64,000 nucleotides of DNA from Paenibacillus dendrobii (GTDB lineage Bacteria > Bacillota > Bacilli > Paenibacillales > Paenibacillaceae): contig NZ_WUBI01000005.1 of the NCBI RefSeq assembly GCF_009807035.1, forward strand, positions 62,001-126,000, in the 5' to 3' direction. Positions 33,430 through 42,440 of the stretch are shown in pieces. How positions within the stretch are numbered: position 1 is the stretch's first letter; the number at the start of each line of letters is the position of its first letter. Under the pieces are notes generated by a model. It ran no database searches and was not told the DNA's origin. It worked only from the letters and a program-made list of their open reading frames with translations. A program made the position numbers and the translations under genes.

Positions 33430-33455
33430 AAAAGCCACTCCTCGGAGTGGCTTTT
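33430..33455. terminator. Terminator hairpin of the GCCACTC family
   Basis: AAAAGCCACTCC-TC-GGAGTGGCTTTT, perfect 12-bp stem with A and T flanks, between the two palindromic repeats. It may end the beta-lactamase-like transcript. Its stem is related to the two hairpins at 33652 and 33787. Confidence 0.7.
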
Positions 33456-33489
33456 AATTTTGTTGCATACCTTCGAACCAGCGGAGCGG

Positions 33490-33612
33490 ACGAATCAATT
33501 CCGAAGAAGCGTTAGCGGTCGCCTTTGTCCCCGAAATTAAACCTATTCCATACAAGTTCATAATGATTTTGGGGACAACAGCGATCGGAGGAATGATTCG
33601 TTTGCGGAGCGT
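33490..33612 (-). repeat. About 120-bp palindromic intergenic repeat, copy 2 (inverted)
   Basis: Reverse complement of the unit at 33230-33349: ends GCGGAGCG and CGAATCAATT, centre TTGTCCCCGAAAT / ATTTTGGGGACAA with one mismatch. The loops differ more than the arms, as expected for a structure-conserving repeat family. Confidence 0.8.
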
Positions 33613-33651
33613 CCATCTAGAAAAAAAGGTTGCTCCCCCCTCCGAGCATTT

Positions 33652-33699
33652 AAAAAAGCCACTCGCAATGAGTGGCTTTTAATACGTCCCAGGAGGGAT
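33652..33699 (-). repeat. Duplicated tRNA-Arg 3' end plus terminator (partial tRNA remnant)
   Basis: 48 bp identical, but for one base, to 33787-33834: the terminator hairpin GCCACTCGCAATGAGTGGC with U-tract and the last 14-15 bases of tRNA-Arg. The rest of a tRNA does not follow; instead the 88-bp three-hairpin element begins in the shared GGAGGGAT. Confidence 0.8.
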
Positions 33700-33779
33700 A
33701 CAGCCCTTTCGGGCTGACTGCGATGCGAATGCTAACGTAGCTTATGCTCCGACGAACCCTGAGGGGTTCTCATCCCTCC
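33692..33779. repeat. 88-bp three-hairpin element with terminal inverted repeats
   Basis: The ends GGAGGGAT and ATCCCTCC are a perfect 8-bp inverted repeat. Between them are AGCCC-TTTC-GGGCT (33702-33715), GCTA-ACG-TAGC (33731-33741, extendable with mismatches) and GAACCC-N4-GGGTTC (33754-33769). The single strand can fold as a closing stem with three arms. No coding capacity. It may be a small palindromic mobile repeat or an RNA. Confidence 0.65.
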
Positions 33780-33786
33780 ATAAATC

Positions 33787-33819
33787 AAAAAAGCCACTCG
33801 CAATGAGTGGCTTTTAGTA

Positions 33820-33834
<15 letters not shown>
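33787..33834 (-). repeat. Second copy of the 48-bp direct repeat (tRNA-Arg terminator and 3' end)
   Basis: This copy contains the intact 3' end of the functional tRNA-Arg and, downstream on the minus strand, its terminator AAAAGCCACTCATTGCGAGTGGC followed by six T. The repeat period is 135 bp. Confidence 0.8.
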
Positions 33835-33893
<59 letters not shown>

Positions 33894-34047
33894 TTAGTAT
33901 GTAGGTGCATTCATTTTTTAAAAATGATGCGTTTATTATTATAACTCATAATTCCAAAAATTCAAAGGGAAATTTACAAATTGAATCATCGGCAGAGACG
34001 CAGGGTAATATGATAACACCATACATCATTGTAAAGGAGCATGTTCT

Positions 34048-34341
34048 ATGCGTCAATTATTATCGTCTTTGTCCTATTTCAGCATATTTTTCGCGCCTTT
34101 CATTTTTCCGGTGATTGTCTGGATCGCTTCCAGAGACTCGTATGTTGCGATGCATTCAAAACGGGCGCTGATTTCGCATATCGTACCTTTCGCCGCTGCG
34201 GTTCCCCTGTTTGTACTCACTTTCGGAGCAGATAATCCGGGATCGGTATTCGGTTATGTTATTTTGTTTGTGATTATCTATTTCGGTACCTTCATCTACA
34301 ATATCGTCAAAGGTATTCAAGTGCTCCGTGAGTATGCCTAG
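34048..34341 (+). CDS. Small membrane protein, DUF4870 type
   Basis: 97 residues with three hydrophobic helices (about 5-27, 42-62, 68-88). The pattern AMHSKRALISHIVPF following the first helix is the charged loop of DUF4870 proteins, whose function is not known. AAAGGAG precedes the ATG by about 8 nt, and a terminator follows 38 nt after the stop. Single-gene unit divergent from tRNA-Arg. Confidence 0.8.
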   Translation: MRQLLSSLSYFSIFFAPFIFPVIVWIASRDSYVAMHSKRALISHIVPFAAAVPLFVLTFGADNPGSVFGYVILFVIIYFGTFIYNIVKGIQVLREYA

Positions 34342-34378
34342 CTCCATAAAAAATAAATTCCTTCCATTATATGTAATG

Positions 34379-34403
34379 AAAACCTCCGAATGCGGAGGTT
34401 TTT
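34379..34403 (+). terminator. Terminator of the DUF4870 gene
   Basis: AAAACCTCCG and CGGAGGTTTT pair over 10 bp around AATG, with five T following. It can also serve the small minus-strand ORF that ends at 34415. Confidence 0.85.
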
Positions 34404-34414
34404 CACTTTAGGGG

Positions 34415-34546
34415 TTACTTATTGCCAAAACGTCTCGGGCTTTGCGGAACAGCCATATTTCTGTCGTTTTTGCTCAGGACTTCTTCAGCAAATTCAGTCT
34501 GGTGGGCATACTTGTTGCCTTTCGTCTTTTTGTACGTGAACGCCAC
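34415..34546 (-). CDS. 43-residue basic hypothetical protein
   Basis: A GTG-initiated frame of 43 codons, preceded by the strong SD AGGGGGGTGAG about 5 nt upstream and followed by the terminator at 34379-34403. The product starts MAFTYKKTKGNKYAHQTEFA and ends in PRRFGNK; it is rich in Lys, Arg, Gln and Asn, with no membrane segment. The size and composition are like small spore or nucleic-acid-associated proteins, but I recognise no family. The gap 34547-34840 upstream of asnB holds an ATATGCC/GGCATAT inverted repeat (about 34730-34751) and no other gene. Confidence 0.6.
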   Translation of the reverse strand: MAFTYKKTKGNKYAHQTEFAEEVLSKNDRNMAVPQSPRRFGNK

Positions 34547-34840
34547 TTTCGCTCACCCCCCTGATCTATAGTATGGGATGCATCAAGGACGCTTATGAGC
34601 CGTAATTTTTGGCTGAACATACAGGCTCAAGCAGAATGTAGGACAGCTTAGACAACGGCAAAGCCGCATGACAGTATCCCTCTTCTTATGACAAGTCGCT
34701 GAAGATAGCTTCGCTTTCGGACAGACATCATATGCCCATCTTCGGCATATAACTGTATCACTTTGACAAATGAAATTTGGCAAAATCCTGACAAGGGAAT
34801 GATAACGGGTGGACAAACGACAAAGAAAGGATGAGCCGTC

Positions 34841-36685
34841 ATGTGCGGAATAACCGGTTTTGTTCAGTGGAGCAGCGATTTGACGCAGAGTTCGCAAACG
34901 CTCGTAAAAATGACGGAAACCTTGACCCCAAGGGGGCCGGATGCATACGGAACCTGGATCTCGGGTCCCTGTGCTTTCGGACATCGGAGGCTTAGCGTCA
35001 TCGATCCGGAAAACGGGGCGCAGCCCATGCTTGTATACGATGATGAGGATTTATACACCATAGTATATAACGGGGAATTGTATAATGCGGCAGAGCTCAA
35101 ACGCGAACTGCTGAAAAGAGGACATCACTTCCGGACGAATTGTGATACGGAAGTTCTTCTGGTTTCCTATATCGAGTGGGGACCTGACTGCGTCGATAAA
35201 TTTAACGGTATTTTCGCCTTTGCCATCTGGGACAGCGTACGCGAGCAGGTATTTATGGCACGTGACCGGCTTGGTGTGAAGCCCTTCTTTTACAGTCTGA
35301 TCGGGGGCACACTTATCTTCGGCTCCGAACCTAAGGCGCTGCTGCAGCATCCGAAGGTTGAACCGGTTGTCGGTGCGGAAGGCCTGGCGGAAGTATTCAT
35401 GATCGGACCGGCAAGAACCCCGGGGCAAGGGGTTTACCGGGATATCAAGGAGCTGCGTGCCGGCAATGCGATGATTTTCAGCCGCAAAGGCTTGAAATCC
35501 TATGCCTACTGGAAGCTCGATAGCCACCAGCATGAAGATGACACGGAGGCAACCGCGGCGCGGCTGCGTGAGCTGCTTCAGGATACGCTCGAGCGTCAGC
35601 TCGTTTCAGACGTTCCGGTTTGTACCCTGCTTTCCGGCGGACTGGATTCGAGTGCATTAACGGCTCTTGCGGTGCAATACTATAACCAGACCGGTCAGGG
35701 ACAGATGGACACTTATTCGGTCGATTATGTCGGCAACGACAAACATTTCAAATCACATAGTTTTCAGCCTGGAGCCGACGCGCCATGGATCAAACGGATG
35801 GTTGAGGAACTGGGGACGAATCATCACTATATTGAGTTTGACACGCCCGAACTGATTGAATCGCTGAACAACTCCACTCTGACGCGTGATCTGCCCGGAA
35901 TGGCCGATGTGGACGGATCTCTTTATCTCTTTTGCCGGGAAATCAAGAAAGGTGCCACCGTTGCCGTATCCGGGGAAGCTGCGGATGAAATTTTCGGCGG
36001 CTATCCATGGTTTCACAGGGAAGAAATGCTGAATTCTGGGACCTTCCCCTGGGCGGTAGCCTCCGAAATGCGTGCAAGCCTTCTCTCTCCCGAAATTCGG
36101 GAATGGACGCGGCCGCTCGATTATCTGGGTGACCGATATGCCGAAGCCGTGCGGGAAGTGCCAAAACTTCGCGGTGAGAACGGCCAGCAGGCTCAAATGC
36201 GTGTCATGTCCTATCTGAATATCACCCGCTTCATGCCAACGCTGCTGGATCGCAAAGACCGCATGAGCATGGGTGTCGGTCTAGAAGTCCGTGTTCCTTA
36301 TTGTGACCACCGTCTGGTGCAGTATGTATGGAATATCCCTTGGGAAATGAAAATGACAGGCGGCCGTGAAAAAGGCATTCTGCGCAAAGCCCTGGAAGGG
36401 GTACTGCCGGAAGATGTGCTATACCGTAAAAAAAGCCCTTATCCTAAAACGCATAACCCTGATTTTCTGTCAGCCGTAAAAAAACAAATGCTGGATATTC
36501 TTGATGATTCATCCTCGCCGATTCTTCCGCTCATCAACCAGGAAAAAATACGCGAGATCGCAGCCTCTCCTGAAGCCTCCTCCAATCTGCCCTGGTTCGG
36601 CCAACTGATGTCGGGACCGCAGCTGTTTGCGTATCTGGCCCAGGTCAATAACTGGTTGAAAACGTACCATATATCCATCAAATGA
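34841..36685 (+). CDS. asnB: Asparagine synthetase (glutamine-hydrolysing), AsnB/AsnO type
   Basis: 614 residues. The N-terminal glutaminase domain starts at the processed Cys2 (MCGITGFVQW), with GHRRLSVID and YNGELYN typical of class II amidotransferases. The C-terminal synthetase domain has the ATP-pyrophosphatase loop SGGLDSSALTAL near residue 265 and SGEAADEIFGGY near 380. It makes asparagine from aspartate, glutamine and ATP. The length equals that of Bacillus AsnO (YisO), which is linked to sporulation. AAAGGATGAG lies upstream of the ATG. Monocistronic. Confidence 0.95.
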   Translation: MCGITGFVQWSSDLTQSSQTLVKMTETLTPRGPDAYGTWISGPCAFGHRRLSVIDPENGAQPMLVYDDEDLYTIVYNGELYNAAELKRELLKRGHHFRTNCDTEVLLVSYIEWGPDCVDKFNGIFAFAIWDSVREQVFMARDRLGVKPFFYSLIGGTLIFGSEPKALLQHPKVEPVVGAEGLAEVFMIGPARTPGQGVYRDIKELRAGNAMIFSRKGLKSYAYWKLDSHQHEDDTEATAARLRELLQDTLERQLVSDVPVCTLLSGGLDSSALTALAVQYYNQTGQGQMDTYSVDYVGNDKHFKSHSFQPGADAPWIKRMVEELGTNHHYIEFDTPELIESLNNSTLTRDLPGMADVDGSLYLFCREIKKGATVAVSGEAADEIFGGYPWFHREEMLNSGTFPWAVASEMRASLLSPEIREWTRPLDYLGDRYAEAVREVPKLRGENGQQAQMRVMSYLNITRFMPTLLDRKDRMSMGVGLEVRVPYCDHRLVQYVWNIPWEMKMTGGREKGILRKALEGVLPEDVLYRKKSPYPKTHNPDFLSAVKKQMLDILDDSSSPILPLINQEKIREIAASPEASSNLPWFGQLMSGPQLFAYLAQVNNWLKTYHISIK

Positions 36686-36713
36686 TTGGCCGCAAAAAGC
36701 CTTCGGCACGAAA

Positions 36714-36739
36714 AAGCCCATTCTGGAAGGAATGGGCTT
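36714..36739. terminator. Terminator between asnB and the RbsD/FucU gene
   Basis: AAGCCCATTC-TGGAAG-GAATGGGCTT, 10-bp stem; the minus strand has five T, so it mainly ends the RbsD/FucU transcript while also following asnB. Confidence 0.8.
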
Positions 36740-36791
36740 CATCTATCTTATTACAATGCATTTTCGGGATAAAAGGTAAACTGGAATCGCC

Positions 36792-37217
36792 TTACCCGAT
36801 AACCCCTTTGGACAAGATCACATTTCCGTATAACGCCTTCTCCCCGGTCGCAATGACCGCGTATGCTTTTTTCGCGCGCTCATAAAATTCAGAGCGCTCG
36901 ATTTCCGCGAAATCTATGCCTTCTTCCACCTTATCCACCAGGCCACGATATACGTCCCATACCGGTGTTTCCACCGGATCTCCAGGTACGACCTGCATCA
37001 GCATTACCGGGTGCGTTACGTAGTGGTTCAGCGGGAACAGTTCAAGCACCGCCTCCAGCAGCTCGGGAATTCCATGGCCATCAGCCCGGACCAAGCGCTG
37101 CGCCATCGATACGGCCGGAAAATTTGCATCGCCAAACACAATTTCATCCCCATGTCCCATCTCGGCTAGAATCTTCAGCAGCTCCGGCGACAGCAAAGGG
37201 GAAATACCTTTCAGCAT
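36792..37217 (-). CDS. RbsD/FucU-family sugar mutarotase
   Basis: 141 residues. MLKGISPLLSPELLKILAEMGHGDEIVFGDANFPA holds the conserved catalytic His (near 22) and Asp residues of RbsD/FucU cytoplasmic mutarotases; the length fits FucU better than RbsD. It interconverts alpha and beta forms of fucose, ribose or a related sugar. The AGGAGG site is directly preceded by a cre site, so it is under carbon catabolite control. No fucose or ribose genes are adjacent. Confidence 0.88.
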   Translation of the reverse strand: MLKGISPLLSPELLKILAEMGHGDEIVFGDANFPAVSMAQRLVRADGHGIPELLEAVLELFPLNHYVTHPVMLMQVVPGDPVETPVWDVYRGLVDKVEEGIDFAEIERSEFYERAKKAYAVIATGEKALYGNVILSKGVIG

Positions 37218-37229
37218 CTTGAAACCTCC

Positions 37230-37243
37230 TTTAAGCGTTTACA
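37230..37243 (-). promoter_or_regulatory. cre (CcpA) site upstream of the mutarotase gene
   Basis: TTTAAGCGTTTACA matches TGWAANCGNTNWCA with one mismatch and ends a few bases before the SD, a position suited to roadblock repression. Confidence 0.65.
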
Positions 37244-37329
37244 TGGTATCATCTACTTATTACGACACCGGCTGATGCAATCCTGCTCAAGCACGCCAAA
37301 AAACATACGCCCCGTTTATCATCGCTTCT

Positions 37330-38172
37330 TTAGAATGTTTTGTATTGCTGACGGTATTTTAACGGAGACAGGCCCGTAAACTCCTTGAAAATACGGCCGA
37401 AATGGGTCAGGCTTTCAAATCCGACCGTATCGGCAATGTTCGCGACCTTGTCGCTGCCGCCGGTTAGAAGCACTTTTGCCTCCTTGATACGTACATTGTT
37501 CAAATATTCGGTAAAAGTAAAGCCCGTGCTCTTCCGAAACGTTTTGCAAAAATGCGAAGGACTAATATAAAACCGGCTGGAAATCTGCTCAATCGTCAGC
37601 TTTTCATCATAATGACGATTGACGTAGTCGACAATTTCAAAAGTCTTTTTGTGAATCGAGTTCACCGCGGTTTGATCCGCCGCAGGACTTGCAGACATTT
37701 TGCGGTGGATGAACAACAGGAGCTGGAACAGGAGCGTCTTGAGATTAGGCTCGTACCCCTCAGGCATTTTCGTGAATTCATGAATCATTTGATCCAACAA
37801 CCTCTCCACGAAGCTCATCTCCTGGCCCGACAACTTCACGAATGGGCGACCACGGCTGAAGCTCGACATCACATCGACAGTTAGGCCGCACGGAAACAAA
37901 TCGTCCAGGAAATCCTTCTTGAACTCAAGAGTAACCCGTTCAAAGGAAGCACCGCTGGAATTGACCAGTTTATGGATCTCGTTCATATCTATGATCAGCA
38001 GCGCACCGCTAACCGCCTGATAAGCCTTATCATCGATAAAATAGCAAATATCCCCCGAAACCAGATAAAAAATCTCATATCCGTTGTGATAATGGTGTGC
38101 CGGCATACTAGACTGAAATTTCCGTTCACGGTCGATGTAAAACGTGGAGGCTTCATAGAAATTCGTCTCCAT
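37330..38172 (-). CDS. AraC-family regulator with cupin sensor domain
   Basis: 280 residues. The N-terminal cupin-type half (HHYHNGYEIFYLVSGDICYF, about 25-45) would bind a sugar, and two C-terminal helix-turn-helix motifs (about 180-278) contain ISPSHFCKTFRKSTGFTF and VGFESLTHFGRIFKEFTG. GGAG lies 10 nt before the ATG. It is divergent from the PHP phosphatase gene; the true target could be either neighbour or a distant sugar operon. Confidence 0.9.
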   Translation of the reverse strand: METNFYEASTFYIDRERKFQSSMPAHHYHNGYEIFYLVSGDICYFIDDKAYQAVSGALLIIDMNEIHKLVNSSGASFERVTLEFKKDFLDDLFPCGLTVDVMSSFSRGRPFVKLSGQEMSFVERLLDQMIHEFTKMPEGYEPNLKTLLFQLLLFIHRKMSASPAADQTAVNSIHKKTFEIVDYVNRHYDEKLTIEQISSRFYISPSHFCKTFRKSTGFTFTEYLNNVRIKEAKVLLTGGSDKVANIADTVGFESLTHFGRIFKEFTGLSPLKYRQQYKTF

Positions 38173-38326
38173 CCCATTCCCGCTCCTTCATCATCCGATT
38201 CATAAATTGAAGACAAGATATGTAGAAAAAAACCAAAAATCAAGCTTATATGTAATGTTAGTGATCTTATCATGCGGTATAGTGGGTGGCAAGATGAAAA
38301 AAGAATGAAAATTTGGAGGATCTTTG

Positions 38327-39124
38327 ATGACATTTGACTTACATACGCATCATAACCGGTGCGGACACGCCCACGGTTCGATTCGCGATTATATTACGGC
38401 TGCCGTGGAAAAGGGTATGTCGTATATCGGCATATCGGACCATACGCCCTTCTTTGCCGAGACGGATGACCGGCCATCGCCCGAAGCCAGTATGGCGAAA
38501 AGCGAGTTTCCTGCATATATCCAGGAGGTTCTATCCCTAAAACAAGAATTTGCCGGGCAAATTGAGGTTCTTCTCGGCGTCGAAGCTGATTTTCTGCCGG
38601 ACAGCCTGGATCTGTATCGCAATATCCTAGGCTCTTACCCACTCGATTACATCATTGGATCCGTACATGATTTTGAGGGCGTGAGCCTCTATGACACCGG
38701 CTATTGGGAGCGTCTGTCGCCTCAAGGCAGGCTCGAACTCAAGGAAAGCTATTACAGCTATATTGAACAATCCGCAAAATCCGGAATTTATGATATTTTA
38801 GGACATGTCGATGCGCTGAACCGATATTTTCCGGGTTACTCCGTGCTGCGCACGGAGATGGCTGAACATACGCTGCGCACCATCGCAGCACATGATATCG
38901 TAATTGAGATCAATTCCTCTGACGAGCTTTGGGTTCCCGACACCTGGCTGCTGGAGCGTGCACTTCATTATGGAGTCAAGGTTACTTTTGGCTCAGATGC
39001 GCATGAGCCGGCCCGCGTCGGCGAATATTTCGAGGCAATCCGAAAGCATCTGCTAGATATCGGATTCCGGGAATGGGCTATATTCAAGAACCGTGAACGG
39101 ATCATGCTGCCTCTGGAGAGGTAA
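38327..39124 (+). CDS. Histidinol-phosphatase, PHP family (HisJ/HisK type)
   Basis: 265 residues of PHP fold: DLHTHHNRCGHAHG at the N-terminus, GISDHTPFF near 38, LLGVEADF near 86, GSVHDFEG near 115, DILGHVDAL near 153 and FGSDAHEP near 225, all metal-ligand segments. HisK-type enzymes remove phosphate from L-histidinol phosphate. ATG at 38327 has GGAGG 7 nt upstream. No other his gene is adjacent, and PHP enzymes vary in substrate, so the precise reaction is likely but not certain. Confidence 0.85.
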   Translation: MTFDLHTHHNRCGHAHGSIRDYITAAVEKGMSYIGISDHTPFFAETDDRPSPEASMAKSEFPAYIQEVLSLKQEFAGQIEVLLGVEADFLPDSLDLYRNILGSYPLDYIIGSVHDFEGVSLYDTGYWERLSPQGRLELKESYYSYIEQSAKSGIYDILGHVDALNRYFPGYSVLRTEMAEHTLRTIAAHDIVIEINSSDELWVPDTWLLERALHYGVKVTFGSDAHEPARVGEYFEAIRKHLLDIGFREWAIFKNRERIMLPLER

Positions 39125-39254
39125 GGGCTCGGATCGTACTCGCAATCTGAAAATGCTGCAATCATTCCGGCATTCTCCTTCTGATGATTCCAACCGTTAA
39201 GCGGCATCACCAAAGCGTAAAACCGCGTATAAAAAAATGATCAGATAACTAGAA

Positions 39255-39287
39255 AACCCCCGGCGAGCGAAATGCTTGCCGGGGGTT
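39255..39287. terminator. Bidirectional terminator between PHP phosphatase and lacZ-type gene
   Basis: AACCCCCGGC and GCCGGGGGTT pair over 10 bp with an inner AGC/GCT, T-rich on both strands. Confidence 0.85.
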
Positions 39288-39326
39288 CCTCTTTATTTCT
39301 CCAATGTTTCTATTAAACCAAAAATT

Positions 39327-42300
39327 CTATAAATCAAGACCTTCCGCTTGAATCCAGAATTCGAAGCTCATATCCCGATCAGACGGAATGCGGTATTCTT
39401 CATGCACTGGCGCTCCCCAGCTATCATCCCCGCCGACACCCATCTGGCGACCGGCCACGGTGACAACCGTGTAATGGACCGGAGGAAGCTCGAACCGATG
39501 CCGCGCATGTTCCAGCTCGAATGCGGTGTACGGCGAAATGCGGCATTCCACGGGCTGTCTCGCCGAGGCCTTAATGGTCAACCCGGCTCCGCCGCCGTCC
39601 AGAATACGGACGCTCCGCACTCCTGTGCGGTTTCCGGACTCCTGCGGTACGAGATATCCTGCATCGCTGTCTTTGACTTCGGTCTCGAACAGGCCCAGCC
39701 TCGCTCCCGAGCAGCGATCGATATAGTTCTCTTCCGGTCCCATGGCGAGCCATTCCAGCTTGTTATAGCGTGCAGGAAGCTTGAAACTGAGCGCATAAAT
39801 CGGCATGTCGGGCAGTCCGGCTGCTCCCTTATACTCGGATTTTACGCGTATACCTCCATCCGGGTATACCGTATATTCTACCGCTGCTCCCGCTTCGGCA
39901 TGAATACTCAGCTTGTAATCGAAACGGACGGTCACGCCTCCGCCTTCTTCAAGAAGCTGGACTTCCGTACATTTCGGGGCCAAGCTTGCCGCATACCACC
40001 CGGCCGCATGGAAATCCATCGCCGTTCCGCGGTCGTTGTCCGTGCTGGCCCGCCAGAATAGCGGCTGCGGCGGAAGGGAGATCATCTCCTGTCCCGCATA
40101 ATTCAGGGATACCAGCGTTCCGATCTGCTTCGAGAACATGACCGAGAAATTCCGGCCGTGAACGCCGATGTTCACATCGCCGCGGACCACTTCAAGCTCG
40201 TGGCGGTTCGAAGCCGCTGCCTCAACCGCATCCTGGCTCCCGATCATAAACACATATTGACCGAAAGCGGCCTCATGACCCGCTTCCGCCCAGAGCGTAC
40301 GCTCCTTTAGCTTCAGGGAAGCATGGATGCAATACTCTCCCGGTAGTTCCTCCCCCTGTCCTGCTAGCTCAATCGGCAGCGTTTGGCTGCTTAGCGGTGC
40401 AATGTTCACCTGTACCTCGGTCCGCCTGATCTCTTCCCCTTCGCGGTACAATACGATCTCCAAAACATGGCTTGACGTATCCGCAAACAGTTGATCGTTA
40501 ATGATCGTAAGGTTGTCCTTATCTGGAATCAGCTTGATGTTCTGGTACAGGAACTTGACCTCCTGCATCTTCGGCGACCATTTGCGGTCCGCGTAGACGA
40601 TGCCGTTGCCGCAGAAATTGTAATCCGTCGCCCGGTCATTAAAGTCTCCGCCGTAGGCGAGGTAGGGCTGGCCGTAGCTGTCTTCCTTCAGCAGCGCCTG
40701 GTCGATGTAGTCCCAGATGAATCCGCCCTGATACATCGGATACTTGGATTCCAGTTCCGTATATTTGTGCATACCGCCCAATGAATTGCCCATTGCATGC
40801 ATATACTCGCAGGTAATATAAGGCTTTTCCGGATTACTGTTCAGGTAGGCTTCAACATCCGCAGGCTTAGCGTACATCCGGCTCTCCATGTCGCTCGTGT
40901 CGTTGAATCTGCGGTCGTTAAAAACGCCTTCATAATGCACGAGCCGGCTTGGATCGGCCTTGCGGAAAAATTCCGATACTTGATAGATGACTTCGCCGCC
41001 AAAAGATTCATTGCCGCAGGACCAGATCAGGATCGAGGGATGATTCTTGTCGCGCTCCAGCATGGATACGGCACGGTCCATAACGATATCTTTCCACTCC
41101 GGACGGTCCCCGGGTACGACCCAGGATGGCTCGATGGCGCCCATCTTCTGCCAGGAGCCGTGGCTTTCCAGATTCATTTCGTCAATGACGTATATGCCAT
41201 ACTGGTCGCAAAGTTCATACCACAAGGTCTGATTCGGATAATGGGAGGTCCGGACCGCATTGATATTGTTTTGTTTCAACGTACGGATATCGAATAGCAT
41301 GTCTTCCTTCGTCAGCACGCGTCCTCGTTGGAAGTTCCATTCATGACGGTTGACGCCCTTGAAGACCAATCGCTTGCCGTTCAGGTGCATAATGCGGTCG
41401 ATCATTTCGAATTTACGGAAGCCAATCTGCTGCGGCACGACCTCGGCAAGTCCGTCCGAGCTGTCATACAGATAGATCAGCAGCGTATACAGCGCAGGAA
41501 TCTCGGCGCTCCACAGCCGGGTATCCTGAACCGGCAGCGCAAGCGACAAGCGAAGTTCTTCCCCGCTGTCTGCCGCAGGATTCAATCGCGTTCGTCCTGC
41601 TTCTGTTCCGTCCGGATCGATCAAGACCGCCTCGGCATATCCGAATTCTTCTCCCTGCACCCGTACGTCCGCTCGCAGAACGCCATGCTTATACTCCGCG
41701 TCGAGATCCGTTCTGACAAAGAGATCGCGCACATGCAGCTTCGGCGCGGTATACAGATATACGTCACGGAAAATACCGGAGAAGCGCCAGAAATCCTGAT
41801 CCTCGATCCAGCTTCCCGTGCTGCGCTGATAGACCTCAACCGCCAGTTTGTTCATCCCCTTCTGCATGAAGGGAGTCAAATCAAACTCCGACGGCGTAAA
41901 ACTGTCCTCGCTATAGCCGACGAACTGTCCGTTCAGCCATACATAAAAAGCCGACTCCACGCCCTGAAACGAAATATAAACGGGCTGGTCATGAAAACGC
42001 GCCGGAAGCTCGAACTCCTTCACGTAGCTGCCTACCGGATTCGTCTTTTGCGGCAGCTGCGGCGGACGCAGCTCCTCATGCCCATCCCAAGGGTACATCG
42101 TATTGACGTACTGCGGCCGGCCATAGCTCTGCAGCTGGATATGACCCGGCACTTGGATGAAATCCCATCCGGCACAACTGCGCTCCGGCAAGTAAAAATC
42201 GGCAGGACGGCTATCCGGGTGGTTCGAATATGCGAATTTCCATGTTCCGTTCAGCGAATGCCTAAGATTCATATCCCCTAGCTCGCGTGCTTCACTTTCT

Positions 42301-42398
42301 GTCCGGTAATATCGGTGATCCGAATGCGCCGGCAGGCGGTTTACCGCAAAAACGCCGACATCGCTGAGCCAACCCTGGCTCGGCTGTTTGGTGTTCAT
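39327..42398 (-). CDS. lacZ: GH2 beta-galactosidase, LacZ type
   Basis: 1023 residues, the full length of class I LacZ. The order is jelly-roll (about 50-220), immunoglobulin-like domain, TIM barrel (about 330-620) and C-terminal small-chain beta-sandwich (about 745-1020). Acid/base Glu is in WSCGNESFGG near 463 and the nucleophile in ITCEYMHAMGN near 530; the barrel entry VNRHEWNFQRGR is typical. There is no signal peptide, so it splits imported beta-galactosides in the cytoplasm. It is the last gene of the operon with the ABC importer at 42441-45573. Confidence 0.94.
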   Translation of the reverse strand: MNTKQPSQGWLSDVGVFAVNRLPAHSDHRYYRTESEARELGDMNLRHSLNGTWKFAYSNHPDSRPADFYLPERSCAGWDFIQVPGHIQLQSYGRPQYVNTMYPWDGHEELRPPQLPQKTNPVGSYVKEFELPARFHDQPVYISFQGVESAFYVWLNGQFVGYSEDSFTPSEFDLTPFMQKGMNKLAVEVYQRSTGSWIEDQDFWRFSGIFRDVYLYTAPKLHVRDLFVRTDLDAEYKHGVLRADVRVQGEEFGYAEAVLIDPDGTEAGRTRLNPAADSGEELRLSLALPVQDTRLWSAEIPALYTLLIYLYDSSDGLAEVVPQQIGFRKFEMIDRIMHLNGKRLVFKGVNRHEWNFQRGRVLTKEDMLFDIRTLKQNNINAVRTSHYPNQTLWYELCDQYGIYVIDEMNLESHGSWQKMGAIEPSWVVPGDRPEWKDIVMDRAVSMLERDKNHPSILIWSCGNESFGGEVIYQVSEFFRKADPSRLVHYEGVFNDRRFNDTSDMESRMYAKPADVEAYLNSNPEKPYITCEYMHAMGNSLGGMHKYTELESKYPMYQGGFIWDYIDQALLKEDSYGQPYLAYGGDFNDRATDYNFCGNGIVYADRKWSPKMQEVKFLYQNIKLIPDKDNLTIINDQLFADTSSHVLEIVLYREGEEIRRTEVQVNIAPLSSQTLPIELAGQGEELPGEYCIHASLKLKERTLWAEAGHEAAFGQYVFMIGSQDAVEAAASNRHELEVVRGDVNIGVHGRNFSVMFSKQIGTLVSLNYAGQEMISLPPQPLFWRASTDNDRGTAMDFHAAGWYAASLAPKCTEVQLLEEGGGVTVRFDYKLSIHAEAGAAVEYTVYPDGGIRVKSEYKGAAGLPDMPIYALSFKLPARYNKLEWLAMGPEENYIDRCSGARLGLFETEVKDSDAGYLVPQESGNRTGVRSVRILDGGGAGLTIKASARQPVECRISPYTAFELEHARHRFELPPVHYTVVTVAGRQMGVGGDDSWGAPVHEEYRIPSDRDMSFEFWIQAEGLDL

Positions 42399-42440
42399 CT
42401 CTGGTCGCTCCCTTCGGCAAACAAACTTCTGTCTTAGATT

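Noticed and set aside
41328..42281. 317-codon plus-strand frame opposite the GH2 gene
   Set aside because: Antisense to the beta-galactosidase catalytic domains; no RBS.
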